A stretch of 64,000 bases of DNA from positions 28,591,148 through 28,655,147 of the forward strand of contig NC_090706.1 of the NCBI RefSeq assembly GCF_040954835.1. Reading direction: 5' to 3'. Both the position numbers and the translations under genes were made by a program. The notes under the pieces were generated by a model, which was not told the DNA's origin, searched no databases, and saw nothing but the letters and a program-made list of their open reading frames with translations. Below, piece after piece: positions 10,678 to 20,780 of this stretch. Position 1 is the stretch's first letter; every line of letters starts with the position of its first letter. The stretch is from Lepisosteus oculatus (lineage: Eukaryota; Chordata; Actinopteri; Semionotiformes; Lepisosteidae).

Positions 10678-10805
10678 GCATGAGAAAGGCAGAGTGGTCC
10701 TTCTTTCGCTCGAGGGCACATTCCTCCCTCCGTACTGGGATGAAGCAGGCGGGCGGTTTGCCCAATCGGTGGCCCAGAGGAAAAAAATCGCTTCCTTTCT
10801 CATGC
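10678..10805. mobile_element. Foldback (MITE-like) element, copy 1
   Basis: GCATGAGAAAG at the left end and its exact 11-bp complement CTTTCTCATGC at the right end. The interior is partly self-complementary around GGGCGGTTTGCCC. It is related in sequence and plan to copy 2 at 10940-11086. No target duplication is evident. Confidence 0.6.
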
Positions 10806-10939
10806 GTGGGGAGAAGTTGAAAAACAAATCGCCCCATTCCCCTTTCTGAAAAAGTCCACGACGACAACAAAAACAAAAACTGTTTCAAAGCTTGAATTTA
10901 AAGAGGATCAGGGGTCTTTCTGACCCCTTTCTTCTTTCT

Positions 10940-11086
10940 TCATGAAAAGAGAAGTTGTGGGTTTTCCCTACTGGGGGACTGTGGGCGAATTGCCCATTCT
11001 GTAGCAAATGCATTATACAGTATGGGCACTTTGCCCACTGCTTGCCCGTAGGAGGGAGAAGGAGGACCATGGTCTCTTTCTCATGC
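10940..11086. mobile_element. Foldback (MITE-like) element, copy 2
   Basis: An imperfect palindrome centred near ATGCAT at 11008-11013. The best-paired core, 10967-11052, runs from CCTACTGGGG through GGGCGAATTGCCCATTCTGT and mirrors to GGGCACTTTGCCCA and CCCGTAGG. The right end CTTTCTCATGC equals that of copy 1; the left end is TCATGAAAAGAG. Because of the palindrome, both strands read as similar short peptides, which explains the paired ORFs here. Confidence 0.6.
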
Positions 11087-11330
11087 AATGTCAGATCTCA
11101 AAACTGGAAAGATGAAAACAAAGGGAAAAGTTATTTGTGAAAAGATTACAACATAGTGTATGCTGTATCAGATGTCTTGACCATTTCAAGCCTATGATGT
11201 CGATACCTTGATGTGTTGCATAGTGGCAGAGTGGTTAGCATTGCCCAATTCTTGGGCTAATATCTACGTGGAATTTGTACTGTATGTTCTCCCTGTGTTT
11301 GCGCTCGTTTGCACCGAATGCTCCTGTCTG

Positions 11331-11632
11331 GCTTCTTGGGAACCTTGGAAGCTCCATCGGCAAGGGTGTCTAGCTCTTGACTGGAAAGTCCCGGGTGTCA
11401 ATCCCAGGAAGGGGATTGTAGCTTGCTCTAACTCCTTCCAGACTGTTCCCAGGTCCACTCAGCCTGCTTTCCAAGCGAGTCCCAGAGGTTAATCCCTCTG
11501 GGGGTGATAGGCTGGCCGGAGCGTGATGCTGACCACATCACCTCCACCTCCAGTGTTGGATGGTTGAGAAAAATGGTGACCCCTCGCCCCCACCATTCCC
11601 CATGGGCCTTTATGGCCTGAAAAGGGACCTAC
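11331..11632 (+). mobile_element. Unclassified insertion, possibly tRNA-related
   Basis: This segment interrupts the V domain of the surrounding V-SINE. A worn B-box-like GGGTGTCAATCCCAGG lies near 11394-11409. The 3' part (CACCATTCCCCATGGGCC, TATGGCCTG) is not from V-SINE or 5S-SINE. I do not recognise the family and see no clear duplication at its ends. Confidence 0.4.
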
Positions 11633-11706
11633 CTACTGTACCTAGCTGACTTCTGGGAAAACCAGCTCTGGTGTGAGTGTGTGTGTCTGTTTGTGTCCTG
11701 GAATGG

Positions 11707-12223
11707 TGTGAGCAGGTGTGAGCCTGGTCAGTACCTGGATGGGAGACCTCCTGGGAAAAACTAAGGTTGCTGCTGGAAGAGGTGTTAGTGGGGCCAGCAG
11801 GGGGCGCTCACCCTGCGGTCCATGTGGGTCCTAATGCCCCAGTATAGTGACGGGGACACTATACTGTAACCAGGCGCCGTCCTTCGGATGAGACGTAAAA
11901 CCGAGGTCCTGACTCTCTGTGGTCATTAAAAATCCCTGCGCATTTCTCGAAAAGAGTAGGGGTGTAACCCCGGCGCCCTGGCCAGATTTCCCATTGGCCC
12001 TTACCAATCATGGCCTCCTAATAATCCCCATCTATCAATTGGCTTCATTACTCTGCTCTCCTCCCCACTGATAGCTGGTGTGTGGTGAGCGTTCTGGCGC
12101 ACTATCTCTGCCGTCGCATCATCCAAGTGGATGCTGCACATTGGTGGTGGTGGAGGGGAGTCCCCATTATCTGTAAAGCGCTTTGAGTGGAGTGTCCAGA
12201 AAAGCGCTATATAAGTGTAAGCA

Positions 12224-12265
<42 letters not shown>
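11707..12265 (+). mobile_element. 5S rRNA-derived SINE with TSD, nested
   Basis: The 5S-derived part begins partway through the head (GCAGGTGTGAGCCTGGTCAG, ACCTGGATGGGAGACC). The full body follows, then CTGTAAAGCGCTTTGAGTGG, GCGCTATATAAGTG and a (TTA)n tail. AATGG occurs at 11702-11706 and again at 12266-12270, a 5-bp target duplication within V-SINE sequence. It is the youngest layer of the stack. Confidence 0.92.
12224..12265. repeat. (TTA)n microsatellite in SINE tail
   Basis: About 14 uninterrupted units forming the tail of the 5S-SINE; complementary in sense to the (AAT)n at 4751-4820. Confidence 0.95.
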
Positions 12266-12269
<4 letters not shown>

Positions 12270-12466
12270 GACTGGTGCCCTGTCCAGGGTGTACCCTGCC
12301 TTACACCTGCTGCTTGCTGTGTAATTGTAGTGTGCTGTACAGTGCTCACCCCGCTTTTCCAGTACAAACCCCAAGTTTGCCGTGACCCTCGCTAGAAGTA
12401 AGTGTGTTTCTGATTGTAGGCAGGTGTTTATTTCTATAGCGCCTTTCTACTGCTTTTGACATGACA

Positions 12467-12749
12467 CGATCGAGTTCATTGCAATCTGGCTCCTCTCTCC
12501 AGCATAACTTGGCCGGTACAGTACCCGACGAATTGCCGCTGCCCTTACAAAAACAACGCAGCAGAAATATGGCTTGGACGACCGCCGAGGAAAACCTGAG
12601 CGTGACCGATCGGTCCCTCGTTACATCACGCTCGGGGCTGGAGAGAGCAGGAAGGAAAATCTGCCGGATTTCTGAAGCGAAGGCAGGAGTTTAATTGCGC
12701 CCTTCTTTCCGTTAGCTCCGCTCTCTCGCGCAGCCCTGTCCTGGCTCGA
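12467..12749. promoter_or_regulatory. CpG-dense block, function unknown
   Basis: My hand count gives about 24 CpG in 283 bp, at or above the number expected from base composition, in a window where unique DNA is CpG-poor. Examples are GACGACCGCCGAGG and CTCTCGCGCAG. There is no TATA box or recognisable exon beside it. It could be a small CpG island, an unmethylated enhancer or an unrecognised LTR. Confidence 0.4.
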
Positions 12750-12759
12750 TAAATCCAGT

Positions 12760-13671
12760 GACAGAGGAATAAAGGGCAAAATAAATGGGTAAATGTGGAT
12801 CGAAAAGTAGATAAATACAAAATAGCGAGAAACTATAAAAGATTATTAACAAGCACAGCTGCGTTCAGTTACAATGTTTCTGCCGCAGTTTAGCCACCTT
12901 AAGCTCTCCTGGTTCTACAATCTCCTGCGTTTTAACAGCGGACAAGTTTCAAAGGGCAATATCCCGTGTACCATTAGCACATCAGAGCAACAGCTGGATC
13001 GTTGTGGAGCAGTCAAGTTAATTCTGTGAGAAACAATTTATCTGAATTCTTTTTTCCTTTTTTTTTTTGTTGTTGTTGGCAGTCTTAAGCTGCTGTTAAT
13101 TTTGTTTTAAGTAAGGAATTCCCCCAACCGCCTTAGTCCCCAGCTCCGTTGCCAGGAAACCGAAATATTCGATCAGCTTGCCTTAAATTAACTCATATTC
13201 TATATCTAATTGTTTGCAGGTATTCTTCAACTAAGAAAGACTTAACAATCATCCACGCACACGCAGTACAGTCATTCACTCACCACCATCTATCACCCTG
13301 GGCTCTGCTGCAACAAACTGAAAAACTGACCATCTAAAGGCTTTTAAATTTTCCACTAATCTTTGCAAGGGAGACTTAAATTACAAGTTAGCCTTGAAAG
13401 TCTAACTAAGATCAACAATCATATGGGGACACAGAACAGTTTATAAGAGTGTGTGTGTGGGGGGGGGGGACTTCTTAACAGATGGGTTGGTGATGGGCTC
13501 ATCTTCAGGCTGTGCACTTGATCCTGCACTATGGGCCCCAACTGCAGGTTAAAATATAAGACTTTAATAGGACCTTATTAATGAGGGGCCTCCCACCTCA
13601 TTCACCCCAGAGGACAGACCCAAAACAATACCTGTGACCCCCACATCCTGCACACAATTGCATTTCCTGCC
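12760..13671. other. Unannotated stretch
   Basis: AT-rich sequence with a short GTGT/poly-G run at about 13450-13470. No gene or repeat family was recognised. Confidence 0.45.
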
Positions 13672-13800
13672 ATCCATTTTTTACTGTTTATCCAGTTCAG
13701 GTTCAACACCATCCAGACAGCAGCCCAGGTCCAGAATTGAACCCAGGGCCATGGTGCTATGAGACAGCAATGCTAACCACTGTGCCACCATGCCACCCAC
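13672..13800 (-). mobile_element. V-SINE with large internal deletion
   Basis: Minus-strand copy: the 3' edge CCATTTTTTACTGTTTATCC joins almost directly to the head (CAGAATTGAACCCAGGG, then GCTAACCACTGTGCCACCAT). The V domain is lost. The tRNA-like B box (GGGTTCAATTCTGG on the minus strand) is well preserved. Confidence 0.78.
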
Positions 13801-13974
13801 AAGCCTACTTCCTTCCTTGGCATTTCATGGAGTGACCCCCATGGAGAACTTGGTGTCGCTCTTGAGAGGACCCGTCTGTCTCTTTCTACAGTATACCAGG
13901 AACTTTGACGTTCTACTGGGTTTGGGGACAAAAAAGGTTTGATGACTCAACATTTTATTGACGACAAACTCCAA

Positions 13975-14245
13975 CCCTAGACGCAGCTGAAGGAATTAAA
14001 AATGGATTGAATGAGTTCTAATCTTTCTTATTAATCATTCATATCCAATTAAACACCCTGCGATTGTTCCGTTGCAGATTAATTTAAAGCCACTCTAAGG
14101 AGTTCTCGACAAACTTCTTGACGGGCTGTTCTGACAGCACTCTGCGGCTTAATTGAAAAACAAACGACTGAATTATTCATTATTAATGATCTTGGCGCAG
14201 TCATATTATTAACACATTAAAAACAATTTAAAGGCCCCTTATTTG
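13975..14245. promoter_or_regulatory. Candidate conserved noncoding element
   Basis: A repeat-free AT-rich block dense in homeodomain- and POU-like cores: TTATTAATCATTC, CAGATTAATTTAAAG, GGCTTAATTG, CATTATTAATGATC and TATTATTAACACATTAA. Such clustering of TAAT cores without low complexity is typical of developmental enhancers. No alignment was possible, so this is a prediction. Confidence 0.35.
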
Positions 14246-16189
14246 TGCACTTGGTCATGGACATATGGGAAGGAATTAGAAAGCACAGGTTTCCCTTAAA
14301 GAAAAAGAATGTTTTGAAGGTGCAAACGGAAATGCCCCAGTCCCCACAACACCTGCGAATCTCTCTCTTGTCACAGGTCTCCATTCTTGAGGGGCTCCAA
14401 CAGCATAAGGATTGTGTCTCCGTGTACATAGTATTCCTACAGCTGTAACTGTGAATGCAAACAACTCGAATAAGCTCCTGAAACACATTTATAAAAGCAA
14501 AAAGATGGTCATTATGAACTGGCAAAGCTGGAAGAGCATGCTCTCGACAAAGTACCTCAATTATCTAGCCATTTTTTTTAAATAGCCTGTCTCATTCTGT
14601 ACAGGTTTAAATTCTCCCCCTTGTGAGCTATTACAGGAGTCATTACTGCTGAGACGGGATGAAAGCAACATGTGCTTTTGAAAAGTACAGTATATATATA
14701 ACAAATTGCCATTTAGCAATTATTTCACCCCAGTCTCCATCCAGCGTCGCCGGACTCTTCTTCACTGTGTTGCGTTATGTTTGTGTCCTGGACCACTTCA
14801 CTGATGCTTCTGTGCTTCTGAGAAAGACAGTACAAATATTCTCGCATTAGATGCTCGGGGGAGAGAGAGTTTAAAGTTAATGAAGATGTTAAAAATCACC
14901 TCAAACAAAAAAAAAAAAACGGAGCACACCCAAAAGATGAAAGAAAATCCTAAGTGATTTTTCTGGAATTATTAGAGATAATTGAATACACCTTAAACAT
15001 ATATTCCCCACATCTTTGCCGTGAGGAACATTTGATGCCTTTTTTTGGTGACATGCAATTCTGTAGTTTGCAGATTGCATTTTCTTTCATTTCATTTTTA
15101 ATCTCTCCGTTTCCTTGGCACTATTTTCATACGAGAGGGATTCAAATTCCTTGTTTTGTTTTCGCCTGCCTTTTTTTTCCTCCCCGGTGGGGATTGTGGG
15201 TGGAATTTGAACCCGACCCCTAAAGAGATTCGGAATGATGAGGCTCGGGGTCGTGGTACCAAGACAGAACTCACTTGAGATTGCATGCCGTCCTGTGGGT
15301 TTGCAGTTCGTTCAGATGCGTGTTGCCATTTTGCCTCAAGCAACCCTGCTTTGCCCACTGTTATACAGTCAGGAAAATATTTCAGTAACAGTCGAAAGAA
15401 AACAGTAGTTTGCTGAGGAACCGTTTGGGTTAACAAATAAGAGCGCAATACGACCTGTGTTGCCATCAGACTGTAGTTAAACTGCAAGAATTTGAAAGCC
15501 TTTCAAAGACACTGGTTCCTCTTTCTAAATAAATATTGTTCTGATACAATATCTGCAGTTTAAGAGAAATAAAAAGGCCTCTTTTTGTAACTACTGTACG
15601 TTTCCTCTTGCAAAAGTCGCCCGTTCGGAAAAATGGAGAGCAAAGCGTCGTCACCCCCCGTCTGTAAATTTGTTTGGCTCTGTCTCTTAAGTTCCCAACC
15701 AAAATCGCCAAGAATCCAATTATTGTAAAAGCAATAGATCCAGCAGGAGTGCTTTTTTGTGTCTACACAGAATCCGGATTGATTCTCATCTGTGTGCACG
15801 GAATGACTGATATTGATTCAGCACGCTTTTGGAATCCGTTAAGGAAAATAAAAAGAGAATTACCATCAATCGGTTCAATCCATTCCTCTTCTATGGAGTG
15901 CCTTTTAATGAACAGCTCTGTCCAGGAGTACTTTATAACAACATTAGAGTAGGAGATCGGAAGGGCACGAGAAGTCTCGCAGGATATGGGAGATAATGCC
16001 ATTGAGGATGTCGGCAGGTTTCAAATGTAAATTAAATGAAACTTTCAAACATTTAGACAAAAGCATTCAATATAAAACTTGTTAAAGTTCCACCTTTCTA
16101 CTGGAAGCTAAGAGCCAGGAGTTGGGATTAAAATACAAACAAATGGCAAATTGCAAAACTGTCACTGGTTTTGGACTGCCAGAGGTATA
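14246..16189. other. Unannotated stretch
   Basis: Contains several frames of 60-130 codons on both strands (for example 15098-15487 minus and 15674-15952 plus), none with family motifs. A TTTGAACCCGACCCC near 15208 is B-box-like on the minus strand but lacks a partner A box. Confidence 0.4.
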
Positions 16190-17187
16190 ATAATAATTTA
16201 TTATATTTATATATATTATATAGCGACTTTAAAGGTGGCTTCTCAAAGCGCTTTACCGAATGACAACAACAATAAATAAGAAGAATACACAAGATAAAAC
16301 ACAATTACAATACACAGAGGAGACCGTGGATGGTGGTACTAAGTATAGTAGGAGCAGAGGGGTAAAGAATGGAACCAGTTAAGTAAAGGCTCTTCTAAAG
16401 AAGAGGGTTTTGAGTCTGGATTTGAAGGAGTTCAGAGCAGGTGACTCTCTTATATCCTTGGGGAGAGAGTTCCAGAGCTTGGGGGAGAAGGCCCTGTCAC
16501 CCATAGAATGTAGACGGGCTTGGGGGACAGTTAGGAGACCAGAGTTAGAAGAGCGAAGGTTGCGAGGTGGGGAGATTATGGCGATAATAGTTCAGACAGG
16601 TACTGAGGTGCCAAGCCATGCAGAGCCTTATAGGTGAGCATGAGGATTTTAAAGTCTACACGGAATTTGACAGGAAGTCAGTGCAAGGACTCCAGGACAG
16701 GAGTAATGTGAACACTTGCACTAGACCTGGTCAGGATTCTGACTGCTGAATTTTGGATATACTGCAGTTTGTTCAGAGTAGATTTTGATGCCCCAGCGAG
16801 TAGAGCATTACAGTAGTCAATTCAGGAAAACACAAATGTGTTGATCAGCTTTTCAGCCACAGTTAGTGATAACATAGGGCGTAGTCTAGCGATATTTCTG
16901 AGGTGAAAAAAAGAGGTTTTGACAATATGCTGCACATGTGGGTCGAATGTGAACCCAGAATCGAATATCACCCCAAGGTTTTTCAATTTAGACCGAAGCT
17001 CAAGTACAGAACCATCTACAGATAGGGTTACAGGACTGGCTTTACAAAGTTGATGGGGGGTGCCAATAACCATGACTTCAGTCTTGTCACAGTTAAGATG
17101 AAGGAAATTCTGAGTCATCCAAATTTTAATGTCAGAGAGTGCCATGGGTCTAACATTAAAAAACCGTTCAGCATTTCTTTCCATTGC
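16190..17187 (-). mobile_element. L2-clade LINE, 5'-truncated, with 3' end
   Basis: The minus strand encodes the C-terminal part of an L2-type reverse transcriptase: WMTQNFLHLNCDKTEVM, then KNLGVIFDSGFTFDPHVQH, then FHLRNIARLRPMLS near 16822-17184. The frame continues downstream with the usual DYCNALLAG wording but is broken by in-frame stops: TGA at about 16817-16819, where the family usually has arginine, and TGA near 16680, where tryptophan is usual. The 3' UTR ends with GTAAAGCGCTTTGAG and an AT-rich tail. Homology stops near 17187, a typical 5' truncation. It is dead. Confidence 0.87.
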
Positions 17188-17754
17188 AAGTGGAAGGGCT
17201 GTGCTCCGGGTTCGATGTGTGCCCTGGGTTACAGTGTGTTAATGCATAGCCTGGCGCTCCTTCCCGAAGAGCCTAATGTCACAAACACACTTTCCCACAA
17301 ATGCCGACGTATTAACTAATCATCCAAGAGCACCTCTCCCTCTTCACCACACCTTCTGCTTCCCAGAATACTTAAGGGCTCACTACCATCGCCACAACGC
17401 TCGGTGCTGGTTTCACCAGTGGAGCTCCCGTCTCTCACTTTTCGAGAAACTCTTGATTGTCATTCAACTTCTGACACTCCGGCTTCTTGTTCTTGATCCC
17501 TCGATTTGGCGAAGTACACCTGTCTCTTTTCTCTCTCTCTCACTCAACGCGTTTTTTGCAGAGGGTCCACTAAATCACATTTTCAGGCGACAGTGCCGTA
17601 ACACCTAATCCGCAATGTACCAAGAAGAGGCAGCAAAGACTTTGCCAAGTGTTCATGAGAAGGGTATCAGGATAAGAGAAATGCACGTGCAATCTCCATC
17701 TCAAAGACTTAACACCCCTGCACCCCAACAGGAGATTTTTAGATACCTCGCAGC
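17188..17754. other. Unannotated stretch
   Basis: A 110-codon plus-strand frame (17276-17608) ends in a CT-rich tract and matches nothing I know. Confidence 0.4.
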
Positions 17755-17960
17755 GGTAACAGATCAGAATTATGAAATTGGGTCAGATTAAAACCATATC
17801 TGCCTGTGGCAGCTTTAATGTGATGCAATCAAAGAGCTGGGTTCAGGAGTAATCTGACTTGTCGTGAGCTATTCCTGATTAAGATGAGACTTTAATTTTA
17901 CAAAAAGAGCTTGTCTTTATGGGGATGTTTATTTTTAATAAAAGTAAAAGCCCTGGGGCA
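17755..17960. promoter_or_regulatory. Candidate conserved noncoding element
   Basis: A repeat-free block with AGATTAAAACC, GCAGCTTTAATGTG, GAGTAATCTGAC, CTGATTAAGATGAG and ACTTTAATTTTAC. The texture resembles enhancer sequence; unverified. Confidence 0.25.
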
Positions 17961-18348
17961 GTCAATGAATTGGTCAAAAATGTGAATCGACTGGAGTATC
18001 TCAGGTGACTTTGAGACTTTTTTTTTAATAATGATGAGAGCTGGGCATGTCTTGTTGCATTCATGTCACTGGCCTGGTCTGTGTCAGTGCTGCTTAGACA
18101 GGTGTATGTGTAGTGAGGCGGGAAGTGTTGTGGGTGAAGAGGAGGAGCACATCACTGTCATGGCAGCCATGAGGGCTGAGGAAGATTCTGTTGTCTGTTG
18201 GTGAATTTAACCCACACGGACCACAGGAAGGAGATCTGTGTGGAGGGAGTCTGTGGGGGCAGAAGTCTTACAGCTGGGCGGCAATGGAAGATGGTTGTGA
18301 TTCATGGAACCAGACAAAGACCACAAAAATGATCATGGAGGAGCTATC

Positions 18349-18640
18349 CACCCATTTTCTAACTGCTTTATCCACTACAGGGTCATTGGGGATCTGGAGC
18401 CTATCCTGGCAAGCCACAGGCACAAGGCAGGGTACACCCTGGATGGGATGCCAGTGCATCACAGGGTTCACACAGACACAGACACAGACACGCACACACT
18501 CACACCAGAGCCAATTTTCCCAGAAACCAATGAACCTACCAGCATGTCTTTAGATTGTGTAAGGAAACCGGAGCCTCCAGAGGAAACACAAGCAAATGGA
18601 GAGAACATACAAACTCCACACGGATAGCAGATCCAGTGGC
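18349..18640 (-). mobile_element. V-SINE, near full length
   Basis: Minus-strand copy with all parts except a clean head: 3' edge CACCCATTTTCTAACTGC, the CAGGGTCATTGGGGATCTGG block, GGATGGGATGCCAGTGCATC, a CACACA linker, AGAGCCAATTTTCCCAGAAA, and the V domain down to CAAACTCCACACGGATAGC. The head beyond 18620 is replaced by another repeat. Confidence 0.92.
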
Positions 18641-18644
18641 ACCA

Positions 18645-18960
18645 GTTGGGTTAAGGGGAGACTTCAGGGAGGCCAGACTAGAGTTTGGCCAGGACACTGG
18701 TGTTGACTACTCTTATGAACAGTGCCCTCAGATTTGTAATGGCCAAATAGTCAGGGGCTCAGTCTAACATTTCAGGGCACTATCTTCTATTGCCAATTGT
18801 CTCCAATTACCATACTGGGGCACTTAGTTTAGTAATTCTAGTCTAGAATCAAGAGCACCACCTACTGGTCCACCAGTGCCAGAACCTGTTTTTCTTTAGT
18901 GATTTCCCATTCCAGTACCTACTGTAGGCAAAACCTTTTCATCTGAGATATTTGGAGATC
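18645..18960 (-). mobile_element. 5S rRNA-derived SINE, degenerate
   Basis: Blocks appear in minus-strand order: CCAGGACACTGGTG and ACTACTCTTATGAACA (body), TACTGGGGCACTTAG and AGAGCACCACCTACTGGTCC (the CCCAGTA/GCGCTC region), then CCCATTCCAGTACCTACTGT, a worn match to the 5S element. No L2-like tail is present. It directly follows the preceding V-SINE. Confidence 0.55.
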
Positions 18961-20639
18961 TGACTAGACAGTGAAAATGCTGCTGTCATTTTCTTCCACC
19001 GGCTCTTAGTCCAATCACTCAAATGCCAGCTATTACACTATTAGTCCCCATGAGTATAAGAGGGCCATTAGCACTCAGCCAACAGGCAGTGTCCTGGCCT
19101 CTTGAGCTCACCACGTGTTGTTAGGCTCTGACAACATGTGCAGAAGGATACATCTGCACAAATACTGTTCTGCTTCCTATGGTAGAGCATTTCTGCACAG
19201 CTATGATTTATGTTCACATAATACTGTATTGTTCCTTGGGATAATAAAATTATCCCACAATGAATGAAATGATTAAGAATCTGCTCACCATCTGCATAAA
19301 CTTGATCTGTAAGCCCAGAGGCCATGCAGGGGTACTGCTGATAGCTGAGAGAAGACATTGGCATCCTCTGTAGACCCAGGAACATTTCAGATGGTAATGA
19401 TTTTATTCACCAATTGGTGTTGTTTTGCCTTTGACCCGACATAAAACTATGTGTGTGGAGACTTCACGTTAAGTGTTAAATTGACTGTTGTATTGATGAA
19501 AGTGGGATGGTATAGCGAAGAATCTCCTTAAATGGAAAATGCTTTTAGCAGATTCTAGGCAACCTTCCTTACTTCTCAGTGGTGCATTGATGAAGTACTT
19601 GAGCCTCCAGTTTTTGTTTTGTTCCTATAAGCCAGTCCAGAAGTATCCATTTTCAAGCCTGACGATGCAAGAGCACACAGTGGTAGGATTACAATGGCAG
19701 AACCTCAGGGCACCACTGTTGAGGTTTTGTCATGGCCAGCTCTTTCTTTTGACCAACTCCCCAGGGCCATCAACAGGCCACAACTACAGCATGACTGGAA
19801 AATATCTGTCAGCTGGCTGCAGCTGTGCAATCCTGTTGTGCTGAATATAGACAATGTGCAAATTGTCTCTTTATGGAGACTGTTGGGTTATACAAAGCAA
19901 AAGGATTTCTTGTAGTTATTACACCTGGTACTTTGATCAGTGAAATGGGCCAGAATTAAATCCCTTGTGAAGGCTGATCTGACAGTCTGTCCTATGCTAG
20001 GGAGCTCTACAAGATCTCAGAATTAACAAGCGTAAACCCATTGTTTTTTTTCCTGTTTTCCTAAGTTAATGCTCAGAAATTGTCCTGTGCCACAGCATAT
20101 TTTCATGTATCCTTAAAGGACAAAAAAAAAACATATTCAGAATTAGCCATGTAAATTCCTCTCGGTGCTGCCTCTCAAGTTCAGTAGCTACAGAACAGTC
20201 CTATGGTACAGTATGTGACATAGTGAGATGCAGTTAAGTACAGATGTGGAATTGACTGACAAGGCTGAGAGGACCAGCCGCTGACCCAGCTGATGAGGCT
20301 TGATGTGGAACAAGCCAAAGAGCTGATGTGTCATTGGTTTTGAGGTAGAGGAAAGAGGGCAAATTGAAGAATCATGGGATAGGTGACTAAAAAACCTGTA
20401 TTTACAGTAAATGCAGGTGAAGTAAAGAGTTTGTCTTCTCACTCGAACTTTCATTACAAACTTCAGTTGCTTCTGACAAATCCTATGATATACGTCTTAG
20501 AAAGAGGTAATTTAATATCTATTTGGGTTGAGTCACCATGAAAATAAACAATGAAGCTACTTCATTCATCTCCATTAAGTTTTGGAACTTCTGTTCTTTA
20601 AAACGTACATCCAGTACACACATTTTGTCCTTGAATTCC
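18961..20639. other. Unannotated stretch
   Basis: No repeat family was recognised. Frames of about 70-105 codons occur on both strands without motifs. Confidence 0.45.
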
Positions 20640-20780
20640 AGTTCACCTATTTATTCTCAAAATAATTCAATTATTATCTGCTTGTTTATTTATGAGCACT
20701 TTCATGCATAATTTGGTGGACGTTAATGAGATGGCCTGTAACAAATGAGTAAAGGATGTGTGATTTCCCATGAAGATTTC
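20640..20780. promoter_or_regulatory. Candidate conserved noncoding element
   Basis: AT-rich with CAATTATTATCTG, CATGCATAATTTGG and GACGTTAATGAGATGG. It lies in repeat-free sequence. Weak, texture-based call. Confidence 0.22.

Larger units (their letters stand above)
11218..12320 (+). mobile_element. V-SINE split by two insertions
   Basis: V-SINE head and V-domain start at about 11218-11330 (GGCAGAGTGGTTAGCATTGC, then TGTTCTCCCTGTGTTTGCG), middle linker at 11643-11701 (GACTTCTGGGAAAACC, GTGTGAGTGTGTGTGTCTG), and 3' domain at 12266-12320 (ATGGACTGGTGCCCTGTCC, CAGGGTGTACCCTGCC). The three parts are in the correct order and separated by an unclassified 0.3-kb segment and a complete-tail 5S-SINE. 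Confidence 0.8.

Noticed and set aside
10885..11140. Two similar peptides on opposite strands, possible cysteine-rich gene pair
   Set aside because: The likeness comes from the DNA palindrome of the foldback element, not from coding sequence.
12167..12367. Frame with a long asparagine run, possible low-complexity protein
   Set aside because: The run is the (TTA)n tail of a SINE read on the other strand.
15674..15952. Protein-like 92-codon frame
   Set aside because: Reads smoothly but matches nothing known, and the opposite strand is also open; no coding evidence.
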